In this document: piece after piece, positions 6,201-14,017 of the stretch
Layout of the letters: every line of letters begins with the position of its first letter
Numbering within the stretch: position 1 is the stretch's first letter
Origin: Paenibacillus sp. cl123
GTDB taxonomy: Bacteria; Bacillota; Bacilli; Paenibacillales; NBRC-103111
Assembly: GCF_900101595.1 (NCBI RefSeq)
Contig: NZ_FMYY01000011.1
Location: 72,173-136,172, forward strand
Direction: 5' to 3'
Length of the DNA: 64,000 bases
Notes under the pieces: model-generated
What the model saw: only the letters and a program-made list of their open reading frames with translations
Told to the model about the DNA's origin: nothing
The model's database searches: none
Translations under genes and position numbers: made by a program

Positions 6201-9181
6201 GCCGGGTCGATGATGAAGCCGACTTTATTCGGAGCGGTCGGCAGCATTTTGCTGCCCTCCTCGCTGCCGTTAGCGCCAGCCTCCGTCGCTTGAATCGCGA
6301 AGGAGTTCCAGGCGATGGCATCGGTCGGAGCGCCCACGGGAGCGTCCATTTTCCAATCCAGCACGATGTATTCTCCAGCAGCCAGTCCTGCTCCGCCATT
6401 AATATTCGTGATCTCGAAATATAACGAGCGGATGTCGCTCAAGTCATCGCTGTTGTACTGTCGTTGGGACACCCAGCCCGGCTTCGCAGCGCTGCCGTTG
6501 TCAACGACATCGAAGCGGACAACCTGCTCCTGATCGATCGACTTGCTGTAATACGTCTCCAGGTTGAAGGTAACCGTCTTGGATCCCGTCTCCGTCGTCG
6601 TGTAGCTGTAGCTTTGCGGACCGGAGGACAACACCTGGGACAGGTTAGGTCTCCACTGCGAGCCCCTGCTCTCATAAGCGGTGCCGGTTCCCCAATCCGT
6701 TCTCACGGCCCGGTCCCCGATATGCGGGAGAATGTCAAGCACGCTGATCTTCCCGAGTTTGGTATTGCCGCTGTTGCGGATGACCAGCTTGTAATCGGCC
6801 GTGCCTCCCTCAAAGGTGACGCTGTAGTAAGGGAATTCCGTGTATTGCGGCTGATCGCTCGTATCGAACGGCTGATCGGACAAGGCCGGCGCCCCTACAA
6901 ATGTGCCGTCCTGCTCGTTCAGCTTGATCGGTGCGAGGTCGCCTCTGTTCCACTTGGTCGATTGGACAACCGTCGCTTTCTTCACCGGAACGACAGCCGA
7001 AGCATGGACGAAAAATTCATCTACTCCGGGCGTCGGGTCAAATTGCAGCGTCGTATCCTTAATCGGCGTATTGTGATTCATCCATTCCGCAAATGTGTTC
7101 GGGTCATGATGGACCTTGTCGCCGCCATGCCAAAACTGAGCGGACGGATCGGCCGTGCTTATATAAAGATCATTGCGGTACACAGGGCCATCCGAGCTTT
7201 TGGGCGTTCCCGCCTGCACCTCACCCTTATATTTCAGCTGGAAGCTCGTATCCGGCGCGAAGCTTGCCGGGTTGCCTGCATCCCACGACCATTTGACCAG
7301 CGTTCGGCCCGTGCCGTTGAAGTTTTTCGTTACGATCTCCGCCTTCGGGCGGCTCGTGCCTGTCGGCGCGTTCACCAGCTCGAACGACTGGTCCAACGTC
7401 TGGTTCGCGGACACATAATAATTGAACCGTTCCGGCAGCAAATCGTACAGAACCGGATTTACATACGGGCCTGTCGCCTTGATATCATTTTTGACCGTTA
7501 AAACGAACGGCACAATATCCAGCGGCCTGTAGCTGCCCGAGACGGATTTCTCCGCGATCAGCCAAGGCTTCTCGTCATTGATGCGGAAGCTGGCGGACTC
7601 GGTTTTCCGAGCCTGAGCCGTCTTGCTCCAGACACCGGCTGACGCTTCGGTCAGCGCCTGGTAATCCAGGTAGACGTTGTTCGTGACCGTATCTCCATGC
7701 TGCAGCGCCGCTCCGCCTCCATGAGGCGCAGCCAGCACGGTGCCGGCTACGACGATGCCGTCGATGCTTTTGCCCACCGCAAGCGTGTCATACTTCCACT
7801 GCAGCTTCGTTACATACTCGCCGGCAGACAAAATAATATCCTTGGCCGGGCTCATGCCGCTGCCGGACTGACCGATCTTGACGGTGCTTCCTGCTGTCGC
7901 ATTTCCCGTGTACTCGATCCACGATCCGCTGTTATTCGTCTCGTACAAAAACTTGCTCCAGGCAAGCGATGGCATCTGGACCGATTCGTAATTCATCTGG
8001 GGAGGAAGCGGGTCTGTGATCACCACATCGTACAGCGGGCTGTTCACCTTCGGATTCGCCGAAGTCCGTTTGTTAGCCACTCCGCCAATCGTGAATTGCT
8101 GCTTCTGCCCGGGAGATCGATAAGCAAACTTCTTATCCTTGTTCAATCCCGGATCGCCGGATACCGGCTGCCCTAGCAGCGTATCCACCGAATCCGTAGT
8201 CTTGGGCACGCTGCCCTGACCGCCGTCTACCGAATAGGTATCCATCGTTACCGTGTTGGTCAAGGTAAGCGGGGACGCGGTCGGATAAGCGTAACCGTAG
8301 TCGTCCGGGTATACGATTTTGACATCGGCCTCAAATTTCTGACCTGGGCTAAGCGAGATATCCTCCCATACGATCCGATGTTGGCCCGGATCATAGTAGG
8401 CATTTTGTGCGGAGCCTTGCGTCCAGGTTACCCATGCTTGAGGCACTTGAGCCGGAAGATTGTCATAGAAAAAAGGGACATTCAGCGTGCCGTTGGCCGT
8501 ATTCCCGGCCAATACGCGCTTGATGCCGACCTTGTAGGTGACAAGTCCGCCGGTAATCGGAACCGAGCCGTCGCCGAGCGACTGCGTCTTGTAAGCTTCC
8601 CATTTGTCATAGGTCGCCTCAATAACCGTGCCGCCATCGCCGCCCCCGCCCGGGTTTGACGGAGGGGCATCCGGATCGGCTTGAATCACGACATCGGCCG
8701 TAGCTTGGGCAATCGTCGTGTTGCCGTCCTCATCCGTTACCTCCACCTTGGCGGTATTTGTCGTCGCGACCGGCTGGTTCACCCACGTATGGTCCGCTTT
8801 CACGCTGATGGAAAAGGACAACGAGCTCCCCGCCTTCAGCAGGTTCGGATTTGTCACCTCCCGGATCAGCGTCTGGCCTTGAATCGAATCCCAGTCGCTA
8901 TCCTCGTTCTCCATAATCGCGAATTGCGGAGGAACCACATCGGTAATTTTGATGCTTTCCACCCCGACGGCCGTCGCACTGGCCACCGCAAATTTCAGAT
9001 TGTAGGTAAACGTGTCGCCGATGGACACCGTTGCTTTGCTGGCGCTCTTGGTGAAAGTAAAAGTTGGGGCCGCCGCATAGCCGGACAGCGCAAAGGGCTG
9101 CAAAATCATTTGCAGCAATAGGGTCCACATGAGCAGAAACGACATTCTGTTCATGGGTTTAGACTTTCTGCGAAGTCTCAT
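3284..9181 (-). CDS. giant LPXTG-anchored surface adhesin with DUF11-like and SdrD B-like domains
   Basis: 1965 residues from ATG 9181, chosen because GAGGAGAG lies upstream and the signal peptide (MNRMSFLLMWTLLLQMILQP, residues 10-29, ending SGYAAA) then sits at the N-terminus. Order: tandem DUF11-like/beta-sandwich repeats with ITDVLP-type strands (about 40-990); one SdrD B-like domain (GEIGDFVWFDSDRDGTQN, about 998); two further DUF11 domains; three more SdrD B domains (about 1403, 1523, 1650; GSIGDYVWLDRDEDGVQD, GEIGNYVWLDLNRDGLQN, GAIGNYVWYDANGNGAQD), each with a calcium-loop-like DxDxDGxQ; a Pro-rich wall spanner (about 1775-1830); a bacterial Ig/cadherin-like domain; LPKTG (about 1932), membrane helix and KRRVKRT tail. 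Role: a long sortase-anchored stalk for adhesion or biofilm. The adjacent sortase is its likely anchoring enzyme. Confidence 0.92.
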   Translation of the reverse strand: MRLRRKSKPMNRMSFLLMWTLLLQMILQPFALSGYAAAPTFTFTKSASKATVSIGDTFTYNLKFAVASATAVGVESIKITDVVPPQFAIMENEDSDWDSIQGQTLIREVTNPNLLKAGSSLSFSISVKADHTWVNQPVATTNTAKVEVTDEDGNTTIAQATADVVIQADPDAPPSNPGGGGDGGTVIEATYDKWEAYKTQSLGDGSVPITGGLVTYKVGIKRVLAGNTANGTLNVPFFYDNLPAQVPQAWVTWTQGSAQNAYYDPGQHRIVWEDISLSPGQKFEADVKIVYPDDYGYAYPTASPLTLTNTVTMDTYSVDGGQGSVPKTTDSVDTLLGQPVSGDPGLNKDKKFAYRSPGQKQQFTIGGVANKRTSANPKVNSPLYDVVITDPLPPQMNYESVQMPSLAWSKFLYETNNSGSWIEYTGNATAGSTVKIGQSGSGMSPAKDIILSAGEYVTKLQWKYDTLAVGKSIDGIVVAGTVLAAPHGGGAALQHGDTVTNNVYLDYQALTEASAGVWSKTAQARKTESASFRINDEKPWLIAEKSVSGSYRPLDIVPFVLTVKNDIKATGPYVNPVLYDLLPERFNYYVSANQTLDQSFELVNAPTGTSRPKAEIVTKNFNGTGRTLVKWSWDAGNPASFAPDTSFQLKYKGEVQAGTPKSSDGPVYRNDLYISTADPSAQFWHGGDKVHHDPNTFAEWMNHNTPIKDTTLQFDPTPGVDEFFVHASAVVPVKKATVVQSTKWNRGDLAPIKLNEQDGTFVGAPALSDQPFDTSDQPQYTEFPYYSVTFEGGTADYKLVIRNSGNTKLGKISVLDILPHIGDRAVRTDWGTGTAYESRGSQWRPNLSQVLSSGPQSYSYTTTETGSKTVTFNLETYYSKSIDQEQVVRFDVVDNGSAAKPGWVSQRQYNSDDLSDIRSLYFEITNINGGAGLAAGEYIVLDWKMDAPVGAPTDAIAWNSFAIQATEAGANGSEEGSKMLPTAPNKVGFIIDPADVNAPLGEIGDFVWFDSDRDGTQNESYPGDSSQKAGINGITVNLYRAGDIVPYRSSKTGYDMQGNPGYYLFQGLAAGEYEVEFMLPAHYTPTVANALGDDPDHTQNLDSNKVAKGSTAGGYTPYRTDTIKLPAAGKNRTIDLGLIEASESAGHPGAALVKKIESVEQGTAAAAPSQEYVLAGNKVRYSISFTNTSSVVLHNIRLTDELDRQQAGLAFHNLVYDGQPIPLNGNSHNRPDVITDINNAGTAPSLSVKSLDPGKTLKLEGEYTVTASDIDRTDLVNQAIVYYNESPVPLKDEASIPTAALDVKKKSSALSVSQAGAWIDYVVTIANTGSRDLHNLVITDSKVTGLAPIALLKSGETRELTYTYQVSAADLNGAKLINTVVVKPDETPTGTATHEVPVITSPRGSIGDYVWLDRDEDGVQDAGEPGINGLTVKLFTSPEGSPLAQTVTRDKDGKPGYYLFQGLPAGDYYVQFVIPADYGVTLANASGEATDSNKTDASGFTEKITIGTGSWHDLTIDLGLVPRGEIGNYVWLDLNRDGLQNEEASLGINGVEVRLYSPDRSGAPIAVTTTSNDAQGRPGYYLFDDLIAGDYYVQFVPPADYAKTLEAQGSQRGLDSNATDDEGFTAMITIGETAGWIDHTIDLGLIAKGAIGNYVWYDANGNGAQDEAQTLGRNGVTVKLYNGAKQLLGQTVTADDSSGRPGYYLFDQLLGGEYYVEFMLPSGYVATREAADGVSPELDSNKRTGGFTDLIVIGGANAWEDLSIDLGLVSEPDEGGPSGPVNPGNPGPPVTPVNPVEPGTPEPPVNPGPTPVTPVMPQPEQPVKPGPGVTEEIVTNEDTPAGGAVQVPPGSKPSIGKQPEHGQVELEDDGKWVYTPEPGYTGKDGFTIIVTDPNGNEEEILIDIDVEKIPLDRAEGEGAQQPQAVLPNVTVLPKTGEGSHLLLQLTGLGLFMLGAVLRKRRVKRT

Positions 9182-9207
9182 TGCCGGATTCTCTCTCCTC
9201 TCTATAG

Positions 9208-9249
9208 GTTCAGGACATACGCTCCCCAGCATAACCCGGGGTCCTGAAC
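9208..9249 (-). promoter_or_regulatory. leader hairpin before the adhesin gene
   Basis: Perfect 9-base inverted repeat GTTCAGGAC (9208-9216) / GTCCTGAAC (9241-9249), with a possible inner GC-rich extension. It sits about 25 bases upstream of the adhesin start, close to the ribosome binding site, with no T-run after it. It could tune translation or mRNA stability; it does not match a riboswitch class I know. Confidence 0.5.
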
Positions 9250-9351
9250 AATATCTGAACGGAAAGAAGTTCTCGTTCGCGGTCTGAGAAAGAGGGCTTT
9301 CCGGGTCCGGGACGCGAGATAGAAGCCAGGCGTTTTTTCGCATGCGTAAAC

Positions 9352-9478
9352 ATAAAAAAAGCTCCTGATCGGAGCCCATTCGAGGAAGATACATGCGTGT
9401 TTTAGCGGTAGCTTTTCTTGCGAGCGGAAAGTTCCACCACTCTATATCGCTTTTGTGAAGGTAAACTTTCTTGACTCT
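9352..9478 (-). ncRNA. candidate structured RNA, copy A of a dispersed intergenic repeat, ending in an intrinsic terminator
   Basis: About 125 bases nearly identical to 37466-37592. On the minus strand it starts AAGAGT-AAGAAAGTTTACC, folds GAAAGTT with AACTTTC into a long stem around an A-rich loop, and ends with GCTCC-GATCA-GGAGC followed by seven T. In copy B one stem base pair is T-G instead of T-A, so pairing is kept. It lies between the crystallin-like gene and the adhesin gene, upstream of the latter on the same strand. Whether it is a leader, a free small RNA or a mobile repeat cannot be told from sequence alone. Confidence 0.5.
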
Positions 9479-9480
9479 TA

Positions 9481-9514
9481 AGAAAAGCTCCGGCGCTTAT
9501 AGCGCGCCGAGGGC
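9481..9514 (-). terminator. intrinsic terminator of the crystallin-like gene
   Basis: On the minus strand CTCGGCGC, loop, GCGCCGGAG, then CTTTTC. It lies 35 bases after the stop codon at 9549. Confidence 0.7.
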
Positions 9515-9548
9515 TTGTTCGGTGTCGGGCCTTGTCGGTCGTCCGTGC

Positions 9549-9917
9549 TTACAGGTAACGGTAACCGCTCGGCAGATTGCCTGTGCGGCGGATGGTGCGA
9601 ATCTGCTCCAGCGTCAGCCGGGAATTCGACATGATCAGCGATTCTGCATCGTTGTCGCCGATAATATCATCCAAATCTCTCAAATTGACCGAGCCCCGGA
9701 ACACCCGGAAGCTGCCCCGGAAGTTCGTCCGCGTGAATAGCACCAGCGTAGCGTTGGCACTCGGCGAATAAAAGCGCAGGCTTTCGACATCGTCGTAACG
9801 GCGCTCCAGGTTCCGCACGCCCAGGTTGCCCCGCAGCACGAAACGCCGGCCCGTATAGTTTTCGTCGCGATAGAGGTAGAGTCTGGGATATACTTGCGAG
9901 ATCGTTGCTTTCATCAT
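9549..9917 (-). CDS. beta/gamma-crystallin-like domain protein
   Basis: 122 residues, no signal peptide or membrane helix. Two Greek-key halves are visible: LYLYRDENYTGRRFVLRG...DDVESLRF and LVLFTRTNFRGSFRVFRG...NDAESLIM. Each has the Y/F-x-x-x-x-F/Y-x-G and the D/N-x-x-S-S/L elements typical of beta/gamma-crystallin domains, which in microbes often bind calcium and stabilise proteins or surfaces; the N/D-N/D-x-x-S/T-S motif is only partly kept (DDVES, NDAES), so calcium binding is uncertain. The second of three nearby ATGs (9917) is preferred, eight bases after AGGAGG. A C-terminal tail (QIRTIRRTGNLPSGYRYL) is Arg/Tyr-rich. Confidence 0.75.
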   Translation of the reverse strand: MMKATISQVYPRLYLYRDENYTGRRFVLRGNLGVRNLERRYDDVESLRFYSPSANATLVLFTRTNFRGSFRVFRGSVNLRDLDDIIGDNDAESLIMSNSRLTLEQIRTIRRTGNLPSGYRYL

Positions 9918-10043
9918 GGATCTCACCTCCTTCCAGCTTCAATATATGAAACTAGAAGAAAAATGCTTGGATGAAAGACTAGGACTAGCGAGACAGGGTT
10001 TGGGTTTATGCAGGATCGCTGCGAAAATTTGCCGGGGTTGCTT

Positions 10044-10745
10044 TCAAACCTGCTTCCAAGAGCCGGTATCTTTGGTCTTTTCAATATCAATCTTAATGTT
10101 TCTTTTTATGAAATCACTCACCGTAATATTTTTCATACACGTTGTAAAAGAGGCTATTCCCCGCTCCAAAGCCAGCGGGATAGCAGCTAAGCCAGCAGCA
10201 AGAGAAGCCGGAATATTAGGAAGCGCGGCTAAAGCGGCGTTGCGAATAATTTCTTCGGCTTCGATGGCAGCAGCTGCCCCGCATCGGTTAATTTCAGCTT
10301 TAACGGCGCTTTCCACATTTTTGGGATACTTAACAACCATGTACGCTCTATGTGTAGTCGTTCTCCGGTGACAGCACGGGTATTTCGTTTTGACCGTGCC
10401 AAATGGGGTTTTCTTCTCATACCAGCAATCGTTCCCGCACTTTACCTCGGGTACATCAATCCCCCAAAGCTGCTTGCGCCATTCGGTAAGCTCGGGTACG
10501 CCCGACCATAGCGAGGTTCCCTCAGGCCTGCTCAGCTCTTCCATGCCAGTCGGTTCGATCGAGGTGAACACCCTCCTTACACTTTCTGTAACATGACATT
10601 TTTCATCGGCAACCTTGTAAATTATTTCCGGCGCAGCAATCATAGTTCCATGGACGGGGCAAAATGTAACATGAGGCATTTTTTTAGGGTCGTATGACAT
10701 TTCTTTAATGGTTCCTGTGAAGCATGCAGCATACGTATAATCCAT
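10044..10745 (-). CDS. hypothetical protein, Cys-rich with an Ala-rich hydrophobic C-terminal segment
   Basis: 233 residues, not recognised. ATG 10745 has AAGGAG upstream. The N-terminal 130 residues contain scattered cysteines in paired settings (TFCPVHG, KCGNDCWYE, KYPCCHRR), suggesting metal binding or disulphides. Residues about 150-205 are Ala-rich and mostly helical or weakly hydrophobic (AALAALPNIPASLAAGLAAI), followed by a charged tail KRNIKIDIEKTKDTGSWKQV. No signal peptide. It is flanked by its own spacing on both sides and has no obvious operon partner. Genuine coding is supported by the ribosome binding site and length; function is unknown. Confidence 0.6.
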   Translation of the reverse strand: MDYTYAACFTGTIKEMSYDPKKMPHVTFCPVHGTMIAAPEIIYKVADEKCHVTESVRRVFTSIEPTGMEELSRPEGTSLWSGVPELTEWRKQLWGIDVPEVKCGNDCWYEKKTPFGTVKTKYPCCHRRTTTHRAYMVVKYPKNVESAVKAEINRCGAAAAIEAEEIIRNAALAALPNIPASLAAGLAAIPLALERGIASFTTCMKNITVSDFIKRNIKIDIEKTKDTGSWKQV

Positions 10746-11043
10746 TTCACTGCACTCCTTTTCCGTCAGCTAAGCCCAATATATGTAAGCCTATAGGCAA
10801 ATGAAATTAGTCCGATATTTGTAATATTGGATTTTTTTTACATCCGCATTCCATCCTAACCACTTTAAGCCAGCAGTTATGCCAGGAGCGAGAGTACAAA
10901 GTCAACGTCGTGGAACTGCCGTCGGTCTCCGCCAGACGGCAGCGAAGCGGCATTCGATAACTCCCCGACCAGCGGATCGAGCTCCAGTCGCGCCGAATAC
11001 CCGTCTTGCATGATCGATCGTTACCGCGACTTCAAATCATGCT
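10746..11043. other. intergenic region
   Basis: No gene seen. A 10-base palindrome GCCTATAGGC near 10785-10796 lies upstream of the hypothetical gene, with a possible minus-strand TATATT -10 nearby. The GC-rich part (10861-11030) has coding-like composition but only short frames and may be a decayed gene fragment. Confidence 0.35.
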
Positions 11044-11073
11044 AAAAAAGGCTGCCGCAGAATGGCGGCAACC
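11044..11073 (-). terminator. intrinsic terminator ending the polysaccharide-use operon
   Basis: Minus strand GGTTGCCGC-CATTCT-GCGGCAGCC followed by TTTTTT. It is 26 bases after the FAD-oxidoreductase stop at 11099. Confidence 0.85.
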
Positions 11074-11098
11074 TCTTTCTGCGCGCAGGGCGGAGCCC

Positions 11099-13984
11099 TT
11101 ACGCATTTCCCTGTGCGGCGGACAGTACAACTCTTGCCGCCTCTTCGCCTGCCTCCAGCTGCTGCCTAGCGGCTAGGACGTCACGCTCCCACATCTCTGC
11201 GCGCTGCAGCCGGTCGTACACGGCAGAAGTCCATAAGCCCGCGCCGACCATCGTACCGTCACCGAAGCTGATCGTCGCAGCTCCCCGCGTAGTCGCCTCC
11301 ACTGCGAACGCTGGCAAACACCAGGGGCGGTCGGCGATATAAGCAAGAGCCGCCTCTTCGGGCATTACACCTTCCTGTCTAAGCCGGGTCAGCACTGCAG
11401 CTAGAAGGCCGGGGTCTTCTTCCCCGCCGATGCCGGCCGACACATCGAGATAAACCTCCCCCTCATAAAGGCTGGGCCGGATACGGACCGATACAGGGCC
11501 GCCGCCGCTATCCAGTTGCAGCTGCTGCCTCTGCTCAGGCGCCGCCTTCCAGTTCACCAGTGTAGCCGTCATGACCGAAACGGACGTTCCTTGCCCGGCG
11601 TCGGCAGGCCTGATCCCGCTCTCCGTCTCTTGACGGAAAAGCACCGCCTCCGGCGTGCAGTCGACGAGCGTCTGGACACTCGCCTTCGCTTGGCAGTTTC
11701 TCATAGCGAACGTTACGATTTGTCGGCCGTCCGGCAACCTCCGTCCAAAGCCTAGGCACCGGGCTTCGAGCAGCAACGTCACTCCAGCCTCCTGCAGGAA
11801 ACGGTCGACAGCAAGCTGAGCCAACACCGGCTCCACTTCACCGTTGCGAAGCGCCCCCAGCCTGCTCAAGCAAGCTATCAGTAACTCGGCCTCAGCTCCC
11901 ACTTCGCCTGCTCCAGACTCCATGCCGGCCGGCCAGCGGGTCATCCTGCAGCGCGTCACCTCCGTGAGCAGACCGGCACTGTCCTCCGCCAGCAGAACAC
12001 GGCAGCCTCGGCGGCTCAAAGCGGCGGCGCAAACGACCCCGGCGATGCCTCCCCCGATGACCGCCGCATCGAAATCTCCCAGCTGCACATCCGCGCGATG
12101 CGGCAGCTTCGCTTCCCCTTCCTGCAAACGCCGCCTCAACGCAGCGGCTGCCTGATGCGCATAACCTCGCGCATCCCCTTCATACCGGCTGAGCCACGCC
12201 TCGCACGCCTCGCGGTCTGCTTCGCCGCATCGGGCCAGCACCTCCGCCGCATGAAGCTCCAGACTCCAGCGCAGCGACTCGCTTCGCCCTCCGTGCATCC
12301 GGTAATCGTCTCCCAGCTCGGGCCTGCTTGCCCAGCGGGTTACAGCTTGAGCGATCGTTCGTCGATCGGCTTCAGTCAGCTGATCCGCCGACTCCTTTAA
12401 ATAGGTCAGCACGAACACCGATTCCACCGCCGAAGAGCCTTCGTCCAGCAGCTTCAGCGCCTCCTGTACGGCGGCGGGACTTTTCATCATGCGCAGCAGA
12501 ATAAGGGCGGCCACCCAGAAGGGCAGACACTTGGGATGATCGTTCCACCGGGTCTGATCCCGCTTCTGCAGCAGCTCCAGCAGAAACGTCTCCTGCTCCC
12601 GCCGGCCCAGCAGCGTAAGAACCAGCGCCGCACATAGCTTGCGGGCAGTCGAGGATTCCTCCAGGACAAGCTTCAGCTGCCCGATGGACAGCTCCGGCTC
12701 CGCCCGCTTGGCCAGCAGCCAGACGGCCTTCCACTGTTCGTCGCTTCCGAAGTAGGCGATCAGCTCCTTCACATAGGCCCCGGCTTGTTGAGGAGGCATA
12801 TGCACGCCTGCCAGCGCGCCATGCCGGAAGGCCAGGTTGCGCGAGCCGGTTCGGCCGAGATCGCCGGCCTCCAGCACTCCCCGCTCCACCAGCCGCTGCT
12901 GCAGCTCATGAACGGGCAGCTCGGCGGGCAGCATTCGGCTTTGCACGCTCAGGGCAGCAGCCAGCCCAGCGGCCTCGCCGACCTTATGCATATCCTTCTG
13001 CATCCTGACGCCCATCGATACGTCGCGGTCCACGGACAGCGCCCGGCACGCGACAAGGACGCGCTTGAGCTTCTTCGGCAGCAAGCTGCCATAAGGAATA
13101 TCGCACCACAGACCCTTGACGAACAAGCCCAGTATCGAGATCCAAAGCTGGCTGAATTCACTTTCATTGCCGGTATCGAAGCCGTGATTATCCAAATGGG
13201 AATAGCTTCGCGCGATAACGTCCGGCATAGCCGTGTCTTCGACATAGTCCTGGATGGTCAGCAGCTTTTCCCCGTCGATCAAGGCTCCCTCCCGATATCC
13301 CAGCGAAGAGGAGATCGCGTAATAGTGCAGCCCTTCCTCGTAAGCCTGCCAGATCCATTCCCTGCCCTTCAGAAAAGCCCGGGTTACATCCTTCGGATCG
13401 TAGGGATCCACCCAGCCCGCATCCAGATTATCGTAACCGATCAGGCCGTCGCGCAGCCTGCGGGGCACGAGGGAGTAGTTGTGGTAAGCGCCGTCCTGCT
13501 CGCGGCCGTACCGCATCTTCCCCCCGGCCATGTGAACGACATTGCCGTTCGCCGTAGCGTCGATCGTTACAGCAGCGCGAATCGTCACGCCCCCTCCCTC
13601 GCCCCACGCCTCTACGCCTGCCACCTCATCCCCTTCCAGCAGCACCCGATGCACCGTGCAGTCCAGCAGCGCCTGAATGCCCGCCTCCCGGCACAGCCGG
13701 GCCAGGACAATCTTTTTGGCCTCCGGATGAAAGCCCATGGTCCTTCCTCCGAGCAGCCGGGCCATCTCGGCCGTTTCCCGGTCGATCTCCTCCTGCAAGC
13801 CGCCCGGGGAACCGTAATAATACCGGTGAATGCCCGCGCGGGTCGCTACGCCGCCCAAGGCCGATTCGCTCTCTACGATGACTACCCTTACGTTCTCTCT
13901 CGCCGCCGAAAGCGCGGCTACGCAGCCCGCCGTACCTCCTCCGACAACGAGCACATCGGTTTCTATCCGGATCTTCTGATTCAT
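11099..13984 (-). CDS. FAD-dependent oxidoreductase with two FAD-binding modules
   Basis: 961 residues, ATG preceded by AAGGAGGACC. The N-terminal module (1 to about 350) opens with the dinucleotide motif DVLVVGGGTAGCVAALSAAR and continues like the FAD_oxidored family common in polysaccharide-use loci (GGVATRAGIHRYYYGSPGG; late motif VACRALSVDRDVSMGVRMQ). Residues about 400-630 are helical, HEAT-like repeats. At about 640 a second Rossmann motif begins (DAAVIGGGIAGVVCAAALSR) with an acidic strand end (VLLAED), followed by a second, more divergent module to the C-terminus ending with GDGTMVGAGLWTS. Such enzymes are thought to oxidise sugar or polyol substrates, but the reaction is not established. 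Last gene of the operon; 33 bases after the GH38 gene. The two-module architecture is unusual. Confidence 0.85.
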   Translation of the reverse strand: MNQKIRIETDVLVVGGGTAGCVAALSAARENVRVVIVESESALGGVATRAGIHRYYYGSPGGLQEEIDRETAEMARLLGGRTMGFHPEAKKIVLARLCREAGIQALLDCTVHRVLLEGDEVAGVEAWGEGGGVTIRAAVTIDATANGNVVHMAGGKMRYGREQDGAYHNYSLVPRRLRDGLIGYDNLDAGWVDPYDPKDVTRAFLKGREWIWQAYEEGLHYYAISSSLGYREGALIDGEKLLTIQDYVEDTAMPDVIARSYSHLDNHGFDTGNESEFSQLWISILGLFVKGLWCDIPYGSLLPKKLKRVLVACRALSVDRDVSMGVRMQKDMHKVGEAAGLAAALSVQSRMLPAELPVHELQQRLVERGVLEAGDLGRTGSRNLAFRHGALAGVHMPPQQAGAYVKELIAYFGSDEQWKAVWLLAKRAEPELSIGQLKLVLEESSTARKLCAALVLTLLGRREQETFLLELLQKRDQTRWNDHPKCLPFWVAALILLRMMKSPAAVQEALKLLDEGSSAVESVFVLTYLKESADQLTEADRRTIAQAVTRWASRPELGDDYRMHGGRSESLRWSLELHAAEVLARCGEADREACEAWLSRYEGDARGYAHQAAAALRRRLQEGEAKLPHRADVQLGDFDAAVIGGGIAGVVCAAALSRRGCRVLLAEDSAGLLTEVTRCRMTRWPAGMESGAGEVGAEAELLIACLSRLGALRNGEVEPVLAQLAVDRFLQEAGVTLLLEARCLGFGRRLPDGRQIVTFAMRNCQAKASVQTLVDCTPEAVLFRQETESGIRPADAGQGTSVSVMTATLVNWKAAPEQRQQLQLDSGGGPVSVRIRPSLYEGEVYLDVSAGIGGEEDPGLLAAVLTRLRQEGVMPEEAALAYIADRPWCLPAFAVEATTRGAATISFGDGTMVGAGLWTSAVYDRLQRAEMWERDVLAARQQLEAGEEAARVVLSAAQGNA

Positions 13985-14017
13985 GAAGCGGTCCTCCTTA
14001 GCTTGCCCTCCGTATAC

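Noticed and set aside
9182-9394. Extension of the adhesin frame by 71 codons upstream
   Set aside because: It would place the signal peptide far inside and reads through the repeat element; ATG 9181 has a proper site.
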